A stretch of DNA of 52,385 bases from NCBI GenBank assembly GCA_022729735.1, contig DZAY01000018.1, forward strand, positions 1-52,385, given 5' to 3'. The notes below the pieces were generated by a model that did no database searches, was not told where the DNA came from, and saw nothing but the letters and a program-made list of their open reading frames with translations. Source of the stretch: Helicobacter cetorum. GTDB taxonomy: Bacteria; Campylobacterota; Campylobacteria; Campylobacterales; DZAY01. Shown one piece after another: positions 1 to 9,389 of the stretch. Numbering within the stretch: position 1 is the stretch's first letter; each line of letters starts with the position of its first letter. The position numbers were made by a program, and so were the translations under genes.

Positions 1-264
1 AGCGAAAATGGAGTTACAACTACTGCAGAAACTCAAGATAATGCAAATAATCAAAAAATTATCACAGTTGTAGAAACTGATAGCAGTGGTGAAAATTTTA
101 GCTACTTTAAGCGAATTGATGAAAATGGAGCTGAAATTAATAAACAAGACACCACAAAATCAAAAATTTCTAAAGGTGCAATTTATGATGTTTCACTTGA
201 AAATGGCATTCCAAAAATTGAAACTACAACAACCATGAAAGATATAAGTGAGATTAAGTTTTAG
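1..264 (+). CDS. 3' end of an unrecognised hydrophilic protein (partial)
   Basis: The plus frame is open from the first base to a TAG stop at 262-264, giving the last 87 residues of a protein whose start lies outside the window. The tail is rich in Thr, Ser, Asn, Glu and Lys, has no membrane segment and no cysteine, and repeats short patterns such as ENG and TTT. This is the composition of an extended or surface-exposed protein, but I recognise no domain and assign no function. The stop codon is part of a terminator hairpin that begins at 261. Reality of the frame is likely because codon use matches the neighbouring genes and the terminator sits exactly at its end. Confidence 0.6.
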   Translation, partial: SENGVTTTAETQDNANNQKIITVVETDSSGENFSYFKRIDENGAEINKQDTTKSKISKGAIYDVSLENGIPKIETTTTMKDISEIKF

Positions 265-288
265 AGCTTTTGCTCTAACTTTTCTCAT
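261..288 (+). terminator. Rho-independent terminator overlapping a stop codon
   Basis: The arms TTAGAGC (261-267) and GCTCTAA (272-278) form a perfect 7-bp stem with a TTTT loop, followed by a T-rich run. The TAG stop of the upstream frame lies inside the left arm. The same hairpin, in the opposite orientation, ends the biotin carboxylase gene at 1193-1210. Confidence 0.75.
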
Positions 289-341
289 TTTTTAATATTT
301 TTCTCTAATCTGTCAAATAGATAATAAAGAGTTTCTAAAGT

Positions 342-377
342 TTTTGTAAAATTTTTATATGTTAGAATTTTACAAAA
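342..377 (+). promoter_or_regulatory. Inverted repeat over the probable sodium channel promoter
   Basis: TTTTGTAAAATT (342-353) and AATTTTACAAAA (366-377) are perfect 12-bp complements separated by 12 bases. A TAGAAT box (363-368), close to a -10 consensus, lies at the inner edge of the right arm, with a T-rich stretch ending at 346 in the -35 position. The site is 21 bases upstream of the channel start codon. It could be an operator or an RNA hairpin in the leader. The arms are AT-rich, so chance must be considered. Confidence 0.4.
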
Positions 378-398
378 TTTTAATCAAAAGAAGGAAAA

Positions 399-1175
399 AT
401 GAGAGCAAAAGTTGTTAATCTAATTGAAAACAGCTATTTTCAAAAGTTTATTATCTACTTAATTATTGCAAATGGAATATCACTTGGACTTGAAACATCA
501 AAAGAGATTATGCGACAATATGGAACGGTTCTATATTGGTTTGATGTTTTTGCACTCTCTGTATTTACTATTGAAATTATTTTGAAAATATATGCTTATG
601 GTAAAAATTTTTTTAAAGACCCTTGGAATTTATTTGATTTTACGATTGTAGCAATATCATTAATGCCAACAAGTGGTGCATTTTCTGTTTTGAGAGCATT
701 TAGAATTTTAAGACTTTTTAGATTACTTGTTGTTATTCCACAAATGCGAAAAGTTGTCAGTGCTTTAATTTCAGTTATTCCTGGTATGAGTTCGGTTATT
801 ATGATTATGATACTGTTTTTTTATGTATTTGCTGTAATTTGTGTCAAACTATTTGGAGAGGCATTTCCACAATGGTTTGGCACAATAGGAGAATCATTTT
901 ATACACTATTTCAAATCATGACATTAGAATCGTGGTCAATGGGTATTGCAAGACCTATTATGGAGACTTATCCTTATGCTTATTTAGTTTTTGTTCCATT
1001 TATTTTGATTATGACATTTGTTGTTATAAATTTAGTTGTAGCAATTATAGTTGATGCTATGAATTCTCTGAAAGATGATGATGGTAAAAATAGTGAAAAG
1101 GTTTTATTAGAAGAGATTAAAAATTTAAGAAAAGAGATTAAATCATTACATGAAAGAATTGATAAACAGATTTAA
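399..1175 (+). CDS. Bacterial voltage-gated sodium channel (NavBac/NavAb type)
   Basis: Inner-membrane ion channel of 258 residues, expected to assemble as a homotetramer that passes Na+ on depolarisation. Six membrane segments can be traced. S4 is at about 95-112 with gating arginines at R99, R102, R105 and R108 in the R-x-x-R spacing. The pore helix leads into the selectivity filter TLESWS at 175-180, whose glutamate is the sodium-selective ring of the NaChBac family. S6 (about 195-220) is followed by a charged C-terminal coiled coil (about 228-256), as in NavAb from Arcobacter butzleri. The ATG has a good AAGAAGGA ribosome site. The gene stands alone between an upstream terminator and the convergent biotin carboxylase gene. 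Family assignment is firm; the physiological role (motility, pH or sodium homeostasis) is inference. Confidence 0.95.
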   Translation: MRAKVVNLIENSYFQKFIIYLIIANGISLGLETSKEIMRQYGTVLYWFDVFALSVFTIEIILKIYAYGKNFFKDPWNLFDFTIVAISLMPTSGAFSVLRAFRILRLFRLLVVIPQMRKVVSALISVIPGMSSVIMIMILFFYVFAVICVKLFGEAFPQWFGTIGESFYTLFQIMTLESWSMGIARPIMETYPYAYLVFVPFILIMTFVVINLVVAIIVDAMNSLKDDDGKNSEKVLLEEIKNLRKEIKSLHERIDKQI

Positions 1176-1189
1176 AATTCATATGTGAG

Positions 1190-1210
1190 AAGTTAGAGCA
1201 AAAGCTCTAA
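1190..1210 (-). terminator. Terminator hairpin overlapping the biotin carboxylase stop
   Basis: On the minus strand TTAGAGC and GCTCTAA (plus coordinates 1204-1210 and 1193-1199) form a 7-bp stem with a TTTT loop, followed by CTTCTC. The TAG stop at 1207-1209 is inside the first arm. The core and the next three bases are identical to the hairpin at 261-278, read in the opposite direction. It may also stop transcription coming from the sodium channel gene, since the hairpin is symmetric, although no T-run follows on that side. Confidence 0.6.
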
Positions 1211-2622
1211 AATCCACTTCGAGATGCAAGTGCTGCTGCAATTGCTGCAACTAAATCTTCTGGATTTTTTTCAGTTTCTGGCATAAGCAGTTTTAATTTT
1301 GTTTCTAAATATGAAGTATCAAAATTTCCTGCTTTAAAATCTTTATCTCTTGTAATATTTATTAAAAATGGTATAGTTGTTTTTACACCTTTTACTTTAA
1401 ACTCTTTTAATGCCCTTCTAAGTTTTTTAACAGCCCAATCATAACTCGCTCCTCTAATAATAAGTTTTGCTATCATTGAGTCATAATATGGTGGAATTAC
1501 ATAATCTTTATAAACACAACTATCAACTCTAACTCCAGGCCCTAATGCTGGATAATATCCTGTAATTTTTCCAGGATTTGGAGCAAAATCTTTGGTTACA
1601 TCTTCAGCATTAATTCTTGCTTCTATTGCAAAACCTCTAATAACTACATCGCTTTGTTGAATTTCTAAAAGCTCACCAGATGCTATTCTAATTTGTCTTG
1701 CTACTAAATCAAAACCTGTAATCTCTTCTGTTACACAATGCTCAACTTGAATTCTTGTATTCATCTCCATAAAATAGAAATTATTATCTTCATCTACTAA
1801 AAATTCAACAGTCCCAGCATTTGTATATCCAGCAGCTTTTGCACTTGCAACAGCTACAGCACCCATTCTTCTTCTTAAATCTTCGCTAATTGATGGACTT
1901 GGAGCAATTTCTATTAATTTCTGATGTCGTCTTTGAATTGAGCAATCTCGCTCACCTAAATGGATTATATGTCCATAGTTATCTGCTAAAATTTGAAACT
2001 CAATATGTCTTGGATTTTCAACATATTTTTCAATAAATACACTATCATTTTTAAAAAATGCTAAAGCTTCTCTTTTACAAGCTAAAAATCCACTCTCTAA
2101 ATCTTCATAATTTCTTGCAACTCGAAGTCCTCTTCCTCCACCTCCACTTGTGGCTTTGATAATTACAGGAAATCCGACTCTATTTGCAAACTCTTTTGCT
2201 TCTTTTATAGATGATAAATTTTCCGTCCCTGGAACAACAGGAATTCCATTTGCAATCATAAGCTTTCTTGCTTCATTTTTATCACCCATTTTTAGAACAA
2301 CTTCACTTTTGGGTCCAATCCATACAATTCCAGCATCTTCTACCATTTTTGCAAAATCTGCATTTTCACTCAAAAAACCATACCCAGGGTGAATAGCATC
2401 AACTTTTCTTGCTAAGGCTATATCTATGATTTTTTGTGGATTTAAATAACCTTGCAAAGGGTCATCACTAACTTGATAAGCTTCAGTTGCCATTTTCACA
2501 TGTAGAGAATATCTATCTGCTGCTGAAAATATTGCAACAGAATTTATTCCTAAATCATTACATGCTCTAATAACTCTTACAGCTATTTCACCTCGATTTG
2601 CAATCAAAACCTTTTTAAACAT
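1207..2622 (-). CDS. accC: Biotin carboxylase subunit (AccC/PycA-type)
   Basis: ATP-dependent carboxylation of biotin on a separate carrier protein, feeding either acetyl-CoA carboxylase or a two-subunit pyruvate carboxylase. The N-terminal biotin carboxylase fold starts with KVLIANRGEIAVR. The ATP-grasp glycine loop GGGGRG is at 160-165, and the active site stretch at 284-295 carries E286, N288, R290 and E294. Its 471 residues exceed a typical AccC (about 445-450), and the extra Ala-rich tail after FDTSYLE resembles pyruvate carboxylase subunit A of other Campylobacterota, so the symbol accC is provisional. An oddity is VEHCVTE where most homologues have VEHPVTE. The ATG follows an AGAGGA ribosome site. 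It lies 52 bases downstream of clpB on the same strand and may be co-transcribed. No carboxyltransferase or carrier gene is adjacent. Confidence 0.85.
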   Translation of the reverse strand: MFKKVLIANRGEIAVRVIRACNDLGINSVAIFSAADRYSLHVKMATEAYQVSDDPLQGYLNPQKIIDIALARKVDAIHPGYGFLSENADFAKMVEDAGIVWIGPKSEVVLKMGDKNEARKLMIANGIPVVPGTENLSSIKEAKEFANRVGFPVIIKATSGGGGRGLRVARNYEDLESGFLACKREALAFFKNDSVFIEKYVENPRHIEFQILADNYGHIIHLGERDCSIQRRHQKLIEIAPSPSISEDLRRRMGAVAVASAKAAGYTNAGTVEFLVDEDNNFYFMEMNTRIQVEHCVTEEITGFDLVARQIRIASGELLEIQQSDVVIRGFAIEARINAEDVTKDFAPNPGKITGYYPALGPGVRVDSCVYKDYVIPPYYDSMIAKLIIRGASYDWAVKKLRRALKEFKVKGVKTTIPFLINITRDKDFKAGNFDTSYLETKLKLLMPETEKNPEDLVAAIAAALASRSGF

Positions 2623-2674
2623 TTATATTCCTCTTATCTAACTTGTTAAAGAATTTTAACAAAAAAAGCTAAAA

Positions 2675-5248
2675 TTAAAGAACTTTTGCAACTATTTCAC
2701 CATTTATATCAATAAATTCTATCTCACTTCCTTCTTTTATTTTTTCTTGTAAAATAAGCTCTGCTAATCTATCTTCAATCTCTTCATATAAAGCTCTCTT
2801 AAGAGGTCTTGCTCCATAAACTGGGTCAAATCCAACTTTTGAAATTAACTCTTTTGCACTTTGTGTTAAAGAAATTTTTATATTTTTTTCAACCAATTTT
2901 TTATTAATTCCAAGAAACATGACATCTACAATTTTTATAATTTCACTCATGCCCAAAGGATTAAAAATTATAATATCATCTAATCTATTTAAAAATTCTG
3001 GTTTAAAGTGTCGTTTTAGCTCACTTAAAACAGCTTCTTCTCTTGCTTCTTTATTATTAATTGTCATGATTTTGTCTGATGCAATATTAGAAGTTAAAAT
3101 TATAATTGTATTTTTAAAATCAACTGTAACACCTTTATTATCTGTCAATCTTCCATCATCTAAAACTTGAAGTAACATATTAAATACATCAGGATGAGCC
3201 TTTTCTATCTCATCAAATAGAATTACACTATAAGGTTTTCTTCTAACTGCTTCAGTTAATTGTCCTCCCTCATCATATCCAACATACCCTGGAGGAGCTC
3301 CCACTAATCTACTAATAGAATGTTTTTCCATATACTCACTCATATCAAGTCTAATTAGAGATTTTTCACTATCAAATAAAAATTTTGCTAATGTTTTTGT
3401 TGTTTGTGTTTTTCCAACTCCAGTTGGACCTAAAAATAGAAAACTTCCAATTGGTCTATTTAATTCACTTAATCCCGCCTTATTTCGCTTTATTGCTCTT
3501 GCAACAGCTTTTATCGCTTCTTCTTGTCCAACTACATCTTTTTTTAGCTCATTTTCTACATTTAAGATTTTATCTTTTTCACTTTGGAGCATTTTTGAAA
3601 TTGGAATTTGAGTCCATTTGCTAATAATTTTTGCAATTGCTTCTTCATCTACAAAATTTCGCAGAAGTGTCCCAATTTCTTGCATTTTTTTCCATTGATT
3701 ATTTAAATCTTCTTCTTTTTTGAGTAGTTCTGGAATTTTGCCATACTGAATTTCAGCTACTTTTTGTAACTCCCCAGCTCTTATAAGATTATCAGCTTCT
3801 CTTCTTAAATTATCAATATCAACTTTAACTTTTGCAATCGAGTTAAAAATAGACTTTTCATGTTCAAATTTTCCCTCCAATGTTCTCTTTTCTTCTTCTT
3901 TATCTGCTAAATCTTTTTCTATCTCTTTTAATCTCTGTTCATTTTTTGAATTTTTTTCCATCAAAAGTGCCTCTTTTTCAACTTTTAGAGTTGAAATTGC
4001 TCTTTTTACTTTACTTAATTCCATAGGTTCAGACTCAATTTGCATTTTTAACTCTGCAGCTGCTTCATCAATCAAATCTATCGCTTTATCTGGCAAAAAT
4101 CTATCAGTGATATATCTACTACTAAGTTTTGTGGCACTGACTAATGCACTATCCAAAATTGTTACATTATGGTGAGCTTCTAATCGCTCTTTTAATCCTC
4201 TTAAAATTTGTAAAGCTTCATTAATTGATGGCTCATTTACACTCACAGGCTGAAATCGTCTTTGCAAAGCTGCATCTTTTTCAAAATATTTTCTATACTC
4301 TTTTAGAGTTGTAGCTCCGATTGTGTGAAGTTCTCCTCTTGCTAATGCAGGTTTTAAAATATTTGCAGCATCCATTCCTCCTTCACTTGCACCAGCTCCA
4401 ACGATTGTGTGAATTTCATCAATAAACAAAATCACATCTCCACTCTCTTTAACTTCATTTACCACAGCTTTTAATCTATCTTCAAATTCACCTCTATATT
4501 TAGCACCAGCCACAAGAGAGCTAAGCTCTAATGATATAACTCTTTTATTTTGAAGTGAAAGTGGAACATCTTTTGTAACAATTAGTTGTGCTAATCCTTC
4601 AACTATTGCTGTTTTTCCAACTCCTGGTTCGCCCAATAGAATTGGATTATTTTTTGTTTTTCTAATTAAAATTTGCATAACTCTTTGTATCTCTTCATCT
4701 CTTCCAATTACAGGGTCTAACTTGTTTTCTAAAGCTTTTTTAGTTAAATCCACACCAAATTTATTCAAAGTTTCTAAATTATCATCACTACTTTGAGACT
4801 CTATCTTTTTAGTTCCTCTAATTGCTTCTAAATTTTTCTTAAGCTCGGTTAGATTGATATATTTTCCTAACACATTTTTGATTTGCGAACTATCCAAATT
4901 TGCAATAATCCAACTATCAACTGCTAAATATTTATCTCCAATTTTACTCATCAAACCTTCGGCTTTATTCAAACTATCAACTAAATTTCTCCCAATTTTT
5001 ATACTCTCTTTTGTGATATTTGAAACTTGAGGAAGTCTATTTGCTTCACTTTGTGCTTCCAATTTAATAGCACTATTATCGATATTTACTCTGTTTAGTG
5101 CTTGATTTAAAATTGAGTTCGAGTTTGTTAGCATTGCCCAAAGCAGATGTATTGGCTCAACTTCTGGATTTTTATTATGAAGTGCTAAATTTATACTACT
5201 ATCTAAACTTTCTCTCAACTGATTTGTAAGTTTTTCAAAAAGTTCCAT
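2675..5248 (-). CDS. clpB: ATP-dependent protein disaggregase ClpB
   Basis: Cytoplasmic Hsp100 chaperone of 857 residues that threads aggregated proteins through its hexameric pore together with DnaK/DnaJ/GrpE. Domains in order: Clp N domain (about 1-145), AAA1 with Walker A GEPGVGKT (206-213), Walker B around 272-280 and pore tyrosine Y251, a coiled-coil middle domain (about 405-525) that marks ClpB rather than ClpA or ClpC, and AAA2 with Walker A GPTGVGKT (606-613), Walker [10 protein letters not shown] (674-682) and pore loop GYVGYDEG (653-660). No ClpP-binding IGF/L loop was noticed. A strong AAGGGGGA ribosome site precedes the ATG. The gene diverges from ctpA. I saw neither a CIRCE element nor an obvious HspR site upstream. 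Confidence 0.97.
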   Translation of the reverse strand: MELFEKLTNQLRESLDSSINLALHNKNPEVEPIHLLWAMLTNSNSILNQALNRVNIDNSAIKLEAQSEANRLPQVSNITKESIKIGRNLVDSLNKAEGLMSKIGDKYLAVDSWIIANLDSSQIKNVLGKYINLTELKKNLEAIRGTKKIESQSSDDNLETLNKFGVDLTKKALENKLDPVIGRDEEIQRVMQILIRKTKNNPILLGEPGVGKTAIVEGLAQLIVTKDVPLSLQNKRVISLELSSLVAGAKYRGEFEDRLKAVVNEVKESGDVILFIDEIHTIVGAGASEGGMDAANILKPALARGELHTIGATTLKEYRKYFEKDAALQRRFQPVSVNEPSINEALQILRGLKERLEAHHNVTILDSALVSATKLSSRYITDRFLPDKAIDLIDEAAAELKMQIESEPMELSKVKRAISTLKVEKEALLMEKNSKNEQRLKEIEKDLADKEEEKRTLEGKFEHEKSIFNSIAKVKVDIDNLRREADNLIRAGELQKVAEIQYGKIPELLKKEEDLNNQWKKMQEIGTLLRNFVDEEAIAKIISKWTQIPISKMLQSEKDKILNVENELKKDVVGQEEAIKAVARAIKRNKAGLSELNRPIGSFLFLGPTGVGKTQTTKTLAKFLFDSEKSLIRLDMSEYMEKHSISRLVGAPPGYVGYDEGGQLTEAVRRKPYSVILFDEIEKAHPDVFNMLLQVLDDGRLTDNKGVTVDFKNTIIILTSNIASDKIMTINNKEAREEAVLSELKRHFKPEFLNRLDDIIIFNPLGMSEIIKIVDVMFLGINKKLVEKNIKISLTQSAKELISKVGFDPVYGARPLKRALYEEIEDRLAELILQEKIKEGSEIEFIDINGEIVAKVL

Positions 5249-5311
5249 AAATCCCCCTTTTAAAAATGTATGGTATTGATTATATAATAAATTCGATTTT
5301 TTTATAATTAG

Positions 5312-5339
5312 TTGTGCTTAAGGCAATATCTACTATAAT
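5312..5339 (+). promoter_or_regulatory. Probable sigma-70 promoter of ctpA
   Basis: TATAAT at 5334-5339 is a perfect -10 box, with TTGTGC at 5312-5317 as a weak -35 at 16 bases spacing. Transcription would start near 5346, leaving a short leader before the ATG at 5373. It could drive the whole ctpA-purCSQ-plsC-crcB run, since no terminator is visible until after crcB. Confidence 0.55.
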
Positions 5340-5372
5340 TTTAACAATTTTACCCTAAAGTGGAGTCTTCTA

Positions 5373-6683
5373 ATGAACAAAAAAACCAAACTGATTGCTC
5401 TTGGTTTTTTGGCAACTGTTGGTGCAACATTTACAATAAGTTCAGCATTTGCTAAAAATCCAGACCAAAACCTAACAAGGCTTGAAGCCCTTACAAAACT
5501 TACAAAAATAATTCAAACTGTTGAAAATTATTATGTAGATGATATTTCAATTGATGAAATTATAAATAAGTCAATCGATGGATTACTATCAAATTTAGAT
5601 GCTCACTCATCATTTTTAAATGATAAAAAGTATCAAGAGCTAAAAATCCAAACAGATGGAGAATTTGGTGGGCTTGGAATTACAGTTGGAATGAAAGATG
5701 GAGCTTTAACTGTAATTGCTCCAATTGAAGGAACTCCAGCAGATAAAGCAGGACTAAAAGCAGGAGATATAATTTTAAAAATTGAAGATACTTCTACTCT
5801 AAATATGACGATTGATGAAGCTGTAAATCTTATGCGAGGAAAGCCAAAAACTAAAATAAAACTTACAATCGTTAGAAAAAATGAGTCCAAACCTTTAGAG
5901 TTTGTAATAGTTAGAGATATTATAAAAGTTCAATCAGTATATTCAAAAACTATAAATGATGATATTTTATATATTAGAGTAACAAGCTTTGATAGAAATG
6001 TGGCAAGTGCTGTAAGAGAAGCGATTACAAAAAATAGAACTCCAACAAAAGGTATTATATTAGATTTACGAAATAATCCAGGTGGATTACTTGACCAAGC
6101 AGTTGAACTTACAGATATATTTGTAAGCGATGGTGTTATCGTATCTCAAAAAGGTAGAGTTGAAAGTGAAAATATCGAGTATAAAGCAACAAGTGAAGGA
6201 ACAATCAAAGATATTCCTCTTGTGGTGCTTGTAAATAGTGGAAGTGCAAGTGCCAGTGAGATTGTAAGTGGTGCATTACAAGATAAAAAAAGAGCAATTG
6301 TTGTTGGTGAGAAGACATTTGGAAAAGGTAGTGTGCAAGTAATTTTACCAGTTAATCAAACAGAAGCATTGAGATTGACAATTGCAAGATACTATCTTCC
6401 AAGTGGAAGAACAATTCAAGCTTCAGGATTGGAGCCAGATGTAGTTGTATATCCTGGAGAAGTTCCAAGAGAAGTTAATGAATTTAAAATAAAAGAGTCT
6501 GAATTAAAAATGCACTTAGAATCTGAATTAGGTAAGATTGAAGAGAAAAAAGTTGAAGAAAAAAAAGAGAAAAAAGATGAAAATAAAAATATCATAACTG
6601 AAGATGATGTTTTTAAAGATATTCAGCTTAAAAGTGCAATTGATATTTTGAAATCTATGATGATATTAAATAGTAGGAGTTAA
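5373..6683 (+). CDS. ctpA: Carboxy-terminal processing protease, S41 family
   Basis: Exported serine protease of 436 residues that trims periplasmic or envelope proteins from their C-termini. An N-terminal signal (about 1-27, ending SSAFA) is followed by a small helical region, a PDZ domain (about 90-170, GGLGITVG and [10 protein letters not shown]) and the S41 core. The catalytic serine is S293 in GSASASEI and the general base lysine is K318 in FGKGS, 25 residues apart as in E. coli Prc; D304 occupies the third conserved position. The last 60 residues are a Lys/Glu-rich charged tail. The ATG is preceded by TGGAG. The next gene, purC, begins 1 base after the stop, so the two are surely co-transcribed although functionally unrelated. 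Confidence 0.95.
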   Translation: MNKKTKLIALGFLATVGATFTISSAFAKNPDQNLTRLEALTKLTKIIQTVENYYVDDISIDEIINKSIDGLLSNLDAHSSFLNDKKYQELKIQTDGEFGGLGITVGMKDGALTVIAPIEGTPADKAGLKAGDIILKIEDTSTLNMTIDEAVNLMRGKPKTKIKLTIVRKNESKPLEFVIVRDIIKVQSVYSKTINDDILYIRVTSFDRNVASAVREAITKNRTPTKGIILDLRNNPGGLLDQAVELTDIFVSDGVIVSQKGRVESENIEYKATSEGTIKDIPLVVLVNSGSASASEIVSGALQDKKRAIVVGEKTFGKGSVQVILPVNQTEALRLTIARYYLPSGRTIQASGLEPDVVVYPGEVPREVNEFKIKESELKMHLESELGKIEEKKVEEKKEKKDENKNIITEDDVFKDIQLKSAIDILKSMMILNSRS

Positions 6684-6684
6684 A

Positions 6685-7398
6685 ATGGAAAAGAGAAGAC
6701 TTGTTTATGAGGGTAAAGGTAAAAGGATTTATGATACAGTAGAAAACGAACTATATGTAGCAGAATTTAAAGATGATTTAACAGCATTTAATGCACTAAA
6801 AAAGAGTAGTGAGAGTGGAAAAGGTGAGCTAAATTGCAAAATCTCAACAGAAATTTTTAAACTATTAGAAGATAATGGAATAAAAACTCACTATGTTGAG
6901 ACTTTATCATCAAATGAGATGCTAATTAAAAAAGTAAATATTATAAAAATAGAAGTTGTTGTTAGAAATGTAGCGACAGGTTCGCTTAGTAAAAGATTAA
7001 ATATCAAAGATGGTGAAAAATTACCATTTACTTTAGTTGAATTTTATTATAAAGATGATTCATTAGGAGACCCTATTATAAATGATGAACATGCTTTAAT
7101 TCTTAATCTTGTAAATTCATATAGTGAGTTAGATGAGTTAAGAAGACTTGGAAGAGCTGTAAATGATATTTTACTTCCATTTTTTGCATCTAAAAATTTA
7201 AGATTAATCGATTTTAAATTGGAGTTTGGAAAAGATTTAGATGGTGAAATTATTTTAGCTGATGAAATTAGTCCAGATAGTTGTAGATTTTGGGATGCAA
7301 CAACTAATGAAAAGTTAGATAAAGATAGATTTAGACAAGATTTAGGAAATGTAAAAGTGGCTTACGAAGAGGTTTTAAAAAGAATTTTAGGAGAATAA
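6685..7398 (+). CDS. purC: SAICAR synthase PurC
   Basis: Phosphoribosylaminoimidazole-succinocarboxamide synthase, the step of purine synthesis that joins aspartate to CAIR with ATP. The 237-residue length is standard. The N-terminal GKGKRIYD nucleotide loop (about 11-18), the [11 protein letters not shown] motif and the [12 protein letters not shown] signature near 195 are all intact. It starts 1 base after ctpA and ends 1 base before purS, in a tight purC-purS-purQ block. The large subunit purL is not in this window. Confidence 0.97.
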   Translation: MEKRRLVYEGKGKRIYDTVENELYVAEFKDDLTAFNALKKSSESGKGELNCKISTEIFKLLEDNGIKTHYVETLSSNEMLIKKVNIIKIEVVVRNVATGSLSKRLNIKDGEKLPFTLVEFYYKDDSLGDPIINDEHALILNLVNSYSELDELRRLGRAVNDILLPFFASKNLRLIDFKLEFGKDLDGEIILADEISPDSCRFWDATTNEKLDKDRFRQDLGNVKVAYEEVLKRILGE

Positions 7399-7399
7399 A

Positions 7400-7642
7400 A
7401 TGAGAGCCATAGTAAATGTATATTTAAAAGATGGTGTTTTAGACCCTCAAGGTAAAGCTATAATGCACGGATTAGCAACTCTTGGATTTAGTGATGTTGG
7501 TAGTGTCAGAGTTGGAAAACAGATTATTTTAGATTTAAATGAAACTGATGAGAGCAAAGCTATGATGGAAGTTGCTAAAATGGCTGAAACACTCCTTGCA
7601 AATACAGTTATTGAAGATTTTGACATAAAGATAGAAAAATGA
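7400..7642 (+). CDS. purS: FGAM synthase subunit PurS
   Basis: Small (80-residue) subunit that bridges PurL and PurQ in the three-part phosphoribosylformylglycinamidine synthase. The N-terminal strand ending in KDGVLDPQGKAI and the GLATLGF stretch are typical of the PurS family. Its TGA stop overlaps the ATG of purQ (ATGA), implying translational coupling and equal dosage of the two subunits. No unusual features. Confidence 0.95.
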   Translation: MRAIVNVYLKDGVLDPQGKAIMHGLATLGFSDVGSVRVGKQIILDLNETDESKAMMEVAKMAETLLANTVIEDFDIKIEK

Positions 7643-8307
7643 AAGTAGCTGTTTTAGTTTTTCCAGGGACAAATTGTGAGTTTGATACAGAGTATGCTTA
7701 CAAAAAACTTGGAGCTGAAGTTAGCTTAGTTTGGCACAAAGATACAACTCTTCCAAAATGTGATTTAGTTGTGGTTGCTGGTGGATTTAGCTATGGCGAT
7801 TATCTTAGAAGTGGAGCGATTGCAAGATTTGCTCCAATTATGAGTGAAGTTAGTAAATTTGCAAAAAGTGGTGGATATGTGCTTGGAATTTGTAACGGTT
7901 TTCAAATATTATTAGAAAGCCATCTCTTAGATGGTGCTATGAGAAGAAATGAAAATTTGCACTTTATTTCAAAATCTCAAAATCTTAAAGTTATAAATAG
8001 CAATAACACATTTTTAAAAAATTTAAATGTTGGTGATATTGTAAATATGCCAATAGCACATGCAGAAGGTAACTATTTTATTGATAATAATGGACTTAAA
8101 TCATTATACGATAATGAGCAAGTCATTTTGAAATATTGTGATGAGAGTGGTGAATTATCGAATATAAATGGTTCAATAGACTCTATTGCTGGAATTTGCA
8201 ATAAATCTAAAAATGTATTTGGACTTATGCCTCATCCTGAACGAGCAATTGAGCAAATTTTGGGTAGTAGTGATGGAGTTAAAATGTTAAGTGGATTTAT
8301 TAGTTGA
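7639..8307 (+). CDS. purQ: FGAM synthase glutaminase subunit PurQ
   Basis: Class I glutamine amidotransferase of 222 residues that supplies ammonia to PurL for FGAM formation. The catalytic triad is visible as C85 in LGICNGFQ and H199/E201 in PHPERA, with the oxyanion region AGGFSYGDYLRSG at 47-59. It overlaps purS by 4 bases at its start and the TTG start of the next gene by 4 bases at its end. Since purL is absent here, the complete complex depends on a gene elsewhere. Confidence 0.96.
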   Translation: MKVAVLVFPGTNCEFDTEYAYKKLGAEVSLVWHKDTTLPKCDLVVVAGGFSYGDYLRSGAIARFAPIMSEVSKFAKSGGYVLGICNGFQILLESHLLDGAMRRNENLHFISKSQNLKVINSNNTFLKNLNVGDIVNMPIAHAEGNYFIDNNGLKSLYDNEQVILKYCDESGELSNINGSIDSIAGICNKSKNVFGLMPHPERAIEQILGSSDGVKMLSGFIS

Positions 8308-9389
8308 TAAAAAATTTTTTTCTTTTTCTACTTTTTACTACATTTTTGAATGCTTTAGATGAAGATATAAAGGCAAAAAATCTCTATATCTCATCTCAAG
8401 AATTAACAAAACAGATATACAAAAATCAGATATTAAAAGTTGATTATAATGCTTTAATTTTGAGTGGTTCAGTTACAAATATTAAAACAGAATTTTCAAA
8501 TTATGCAAACATTGAAATATTAAATAAAAGCTCATCATGGAGAATAGAAAATGGAGATAATTATAAAAATAGTTTCTATTTTTTAATCAAAGATTTAAAT
8601 GTTAAACTCCCAGATATAAAAGTTATTGTTGAGAGTAATAGTGTTGATAGTTTAAAGCAAATTGATAGTGAAAAACTTGATGGGAATAGTTATAAAGCAA
8701 TAAATTTAGATTCTAAAAGTGCTAAATTTTCAAAAGTTTTGGCAGAAGAGTTAATTCTTAAAAGTTATAAAATTGATAGATATGATAATTTAACAAATAT
8801 TGTGGTGATTGAATTGGGAGGAGTTGTTGCTAATTTAGATAAATTTTCTCTAAAGTTTGCTCAAAAAGAGGGAATTGAATCTAAAAAAATTGGATTTCCA
8901 AATAGTGAGATTATCTATTTTGCAGTTATTCCAAACAATTTAGAAGCTTTTGAGTTTGAATATTTTTCACTTAAAAATAGCAGTTTTGAAAAAATATCTA
9001 TTCCAAATATTCCTCAAACAGAGCTTGTTAGCACACAAAGTGATATAAAACCAAAAGATAGTGGAATTGTAGTTTATAAAATAGTAATTATTTCAATCAT
9101 TACAGTGCTATTTTTACTCTTTTATTTATATCAGAAAAAAATTATATATTTAATATTAGCTCTTGCGACAATATTTTCAATCTCATTTATTTCAATCAAA
9201 CATTCAACAGTAACTATAAAAAGTGGAAGCGAAATATATCTACTTCCAACACCAAACTCAACAATTTTAGAAATTACAGCTGAAAATATTGATGTTGAAG
9301 AGTTGATAATTAAAGATAGTTATACAAAAATTATTTTAAAAGATGAGCGAATAGGGTGGGTTAAAAATGAAAATATTATTAAAAATTAG
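8304..9389 (+). CDS. Membrane protein with C-terminal SH3-like domain, unknown role
   Basis: I do not recognise a characterised family. The 361-residue product begins with a signal-like hydrophobic stretch (about 3-17). It continues with about 230 residues of a mostly beta, Ser/Asn-rich extracytoplasmic region (18-250). Two adjacent membrane helices (about 254-275 and 279-298) come next. The last 60 residues (about 302-361) contain SGSEIYLLPTPNSTI and ERIGWV, a pattern typical of bacterial SH3-like domains that bind peptidoglycan or peptides. The start is TTG at 8304, inside the purQ stop (TTGA), chosen because it is the only start giving an intact signal. It overlaps plsC by 23 bases. An envelope role is plausible but not shown. 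Confidence 0.75.
   Translation: MIKNFFLFLLFTTFLNALDEDIKAKNLYISSQELTKQIYKNQILKVDYNALILSGSVTNIKTEFSNYANIEILNKSSSWRIENGDNYKNSFYFLIKDLNVKLPDIKVIVESNSVDSLKQIDSEKLDGNSYKAINLDSKSAKFSKVLAEELILKSYKIDRYDNLTNIVVIELGGVVANLDKFSLKFAQKEGIESKKIGFPNSEIIYFAVIPNNLEAFEFEYFSLKNSSFEKISIPNIPQTELVSTQSDIKPKDSGIVVYKIVIISIITVLFLLFYLYQKKIIYLILALATIFSISFISIKHSTVTIKSGSEIYLLPTPNSTILEITAENIDVEELIIKDSYTKIILKDERIGWVKNENIIKN

Noticed and set aside
2642-2661. AT-rich inverted repeat TTGTTAAA/TTTAACAA between clpB and the biotin carboxylase gene
   Set aside because: On the minus strand no T-run follows, the arms are almost only A and T, and it may be chance.
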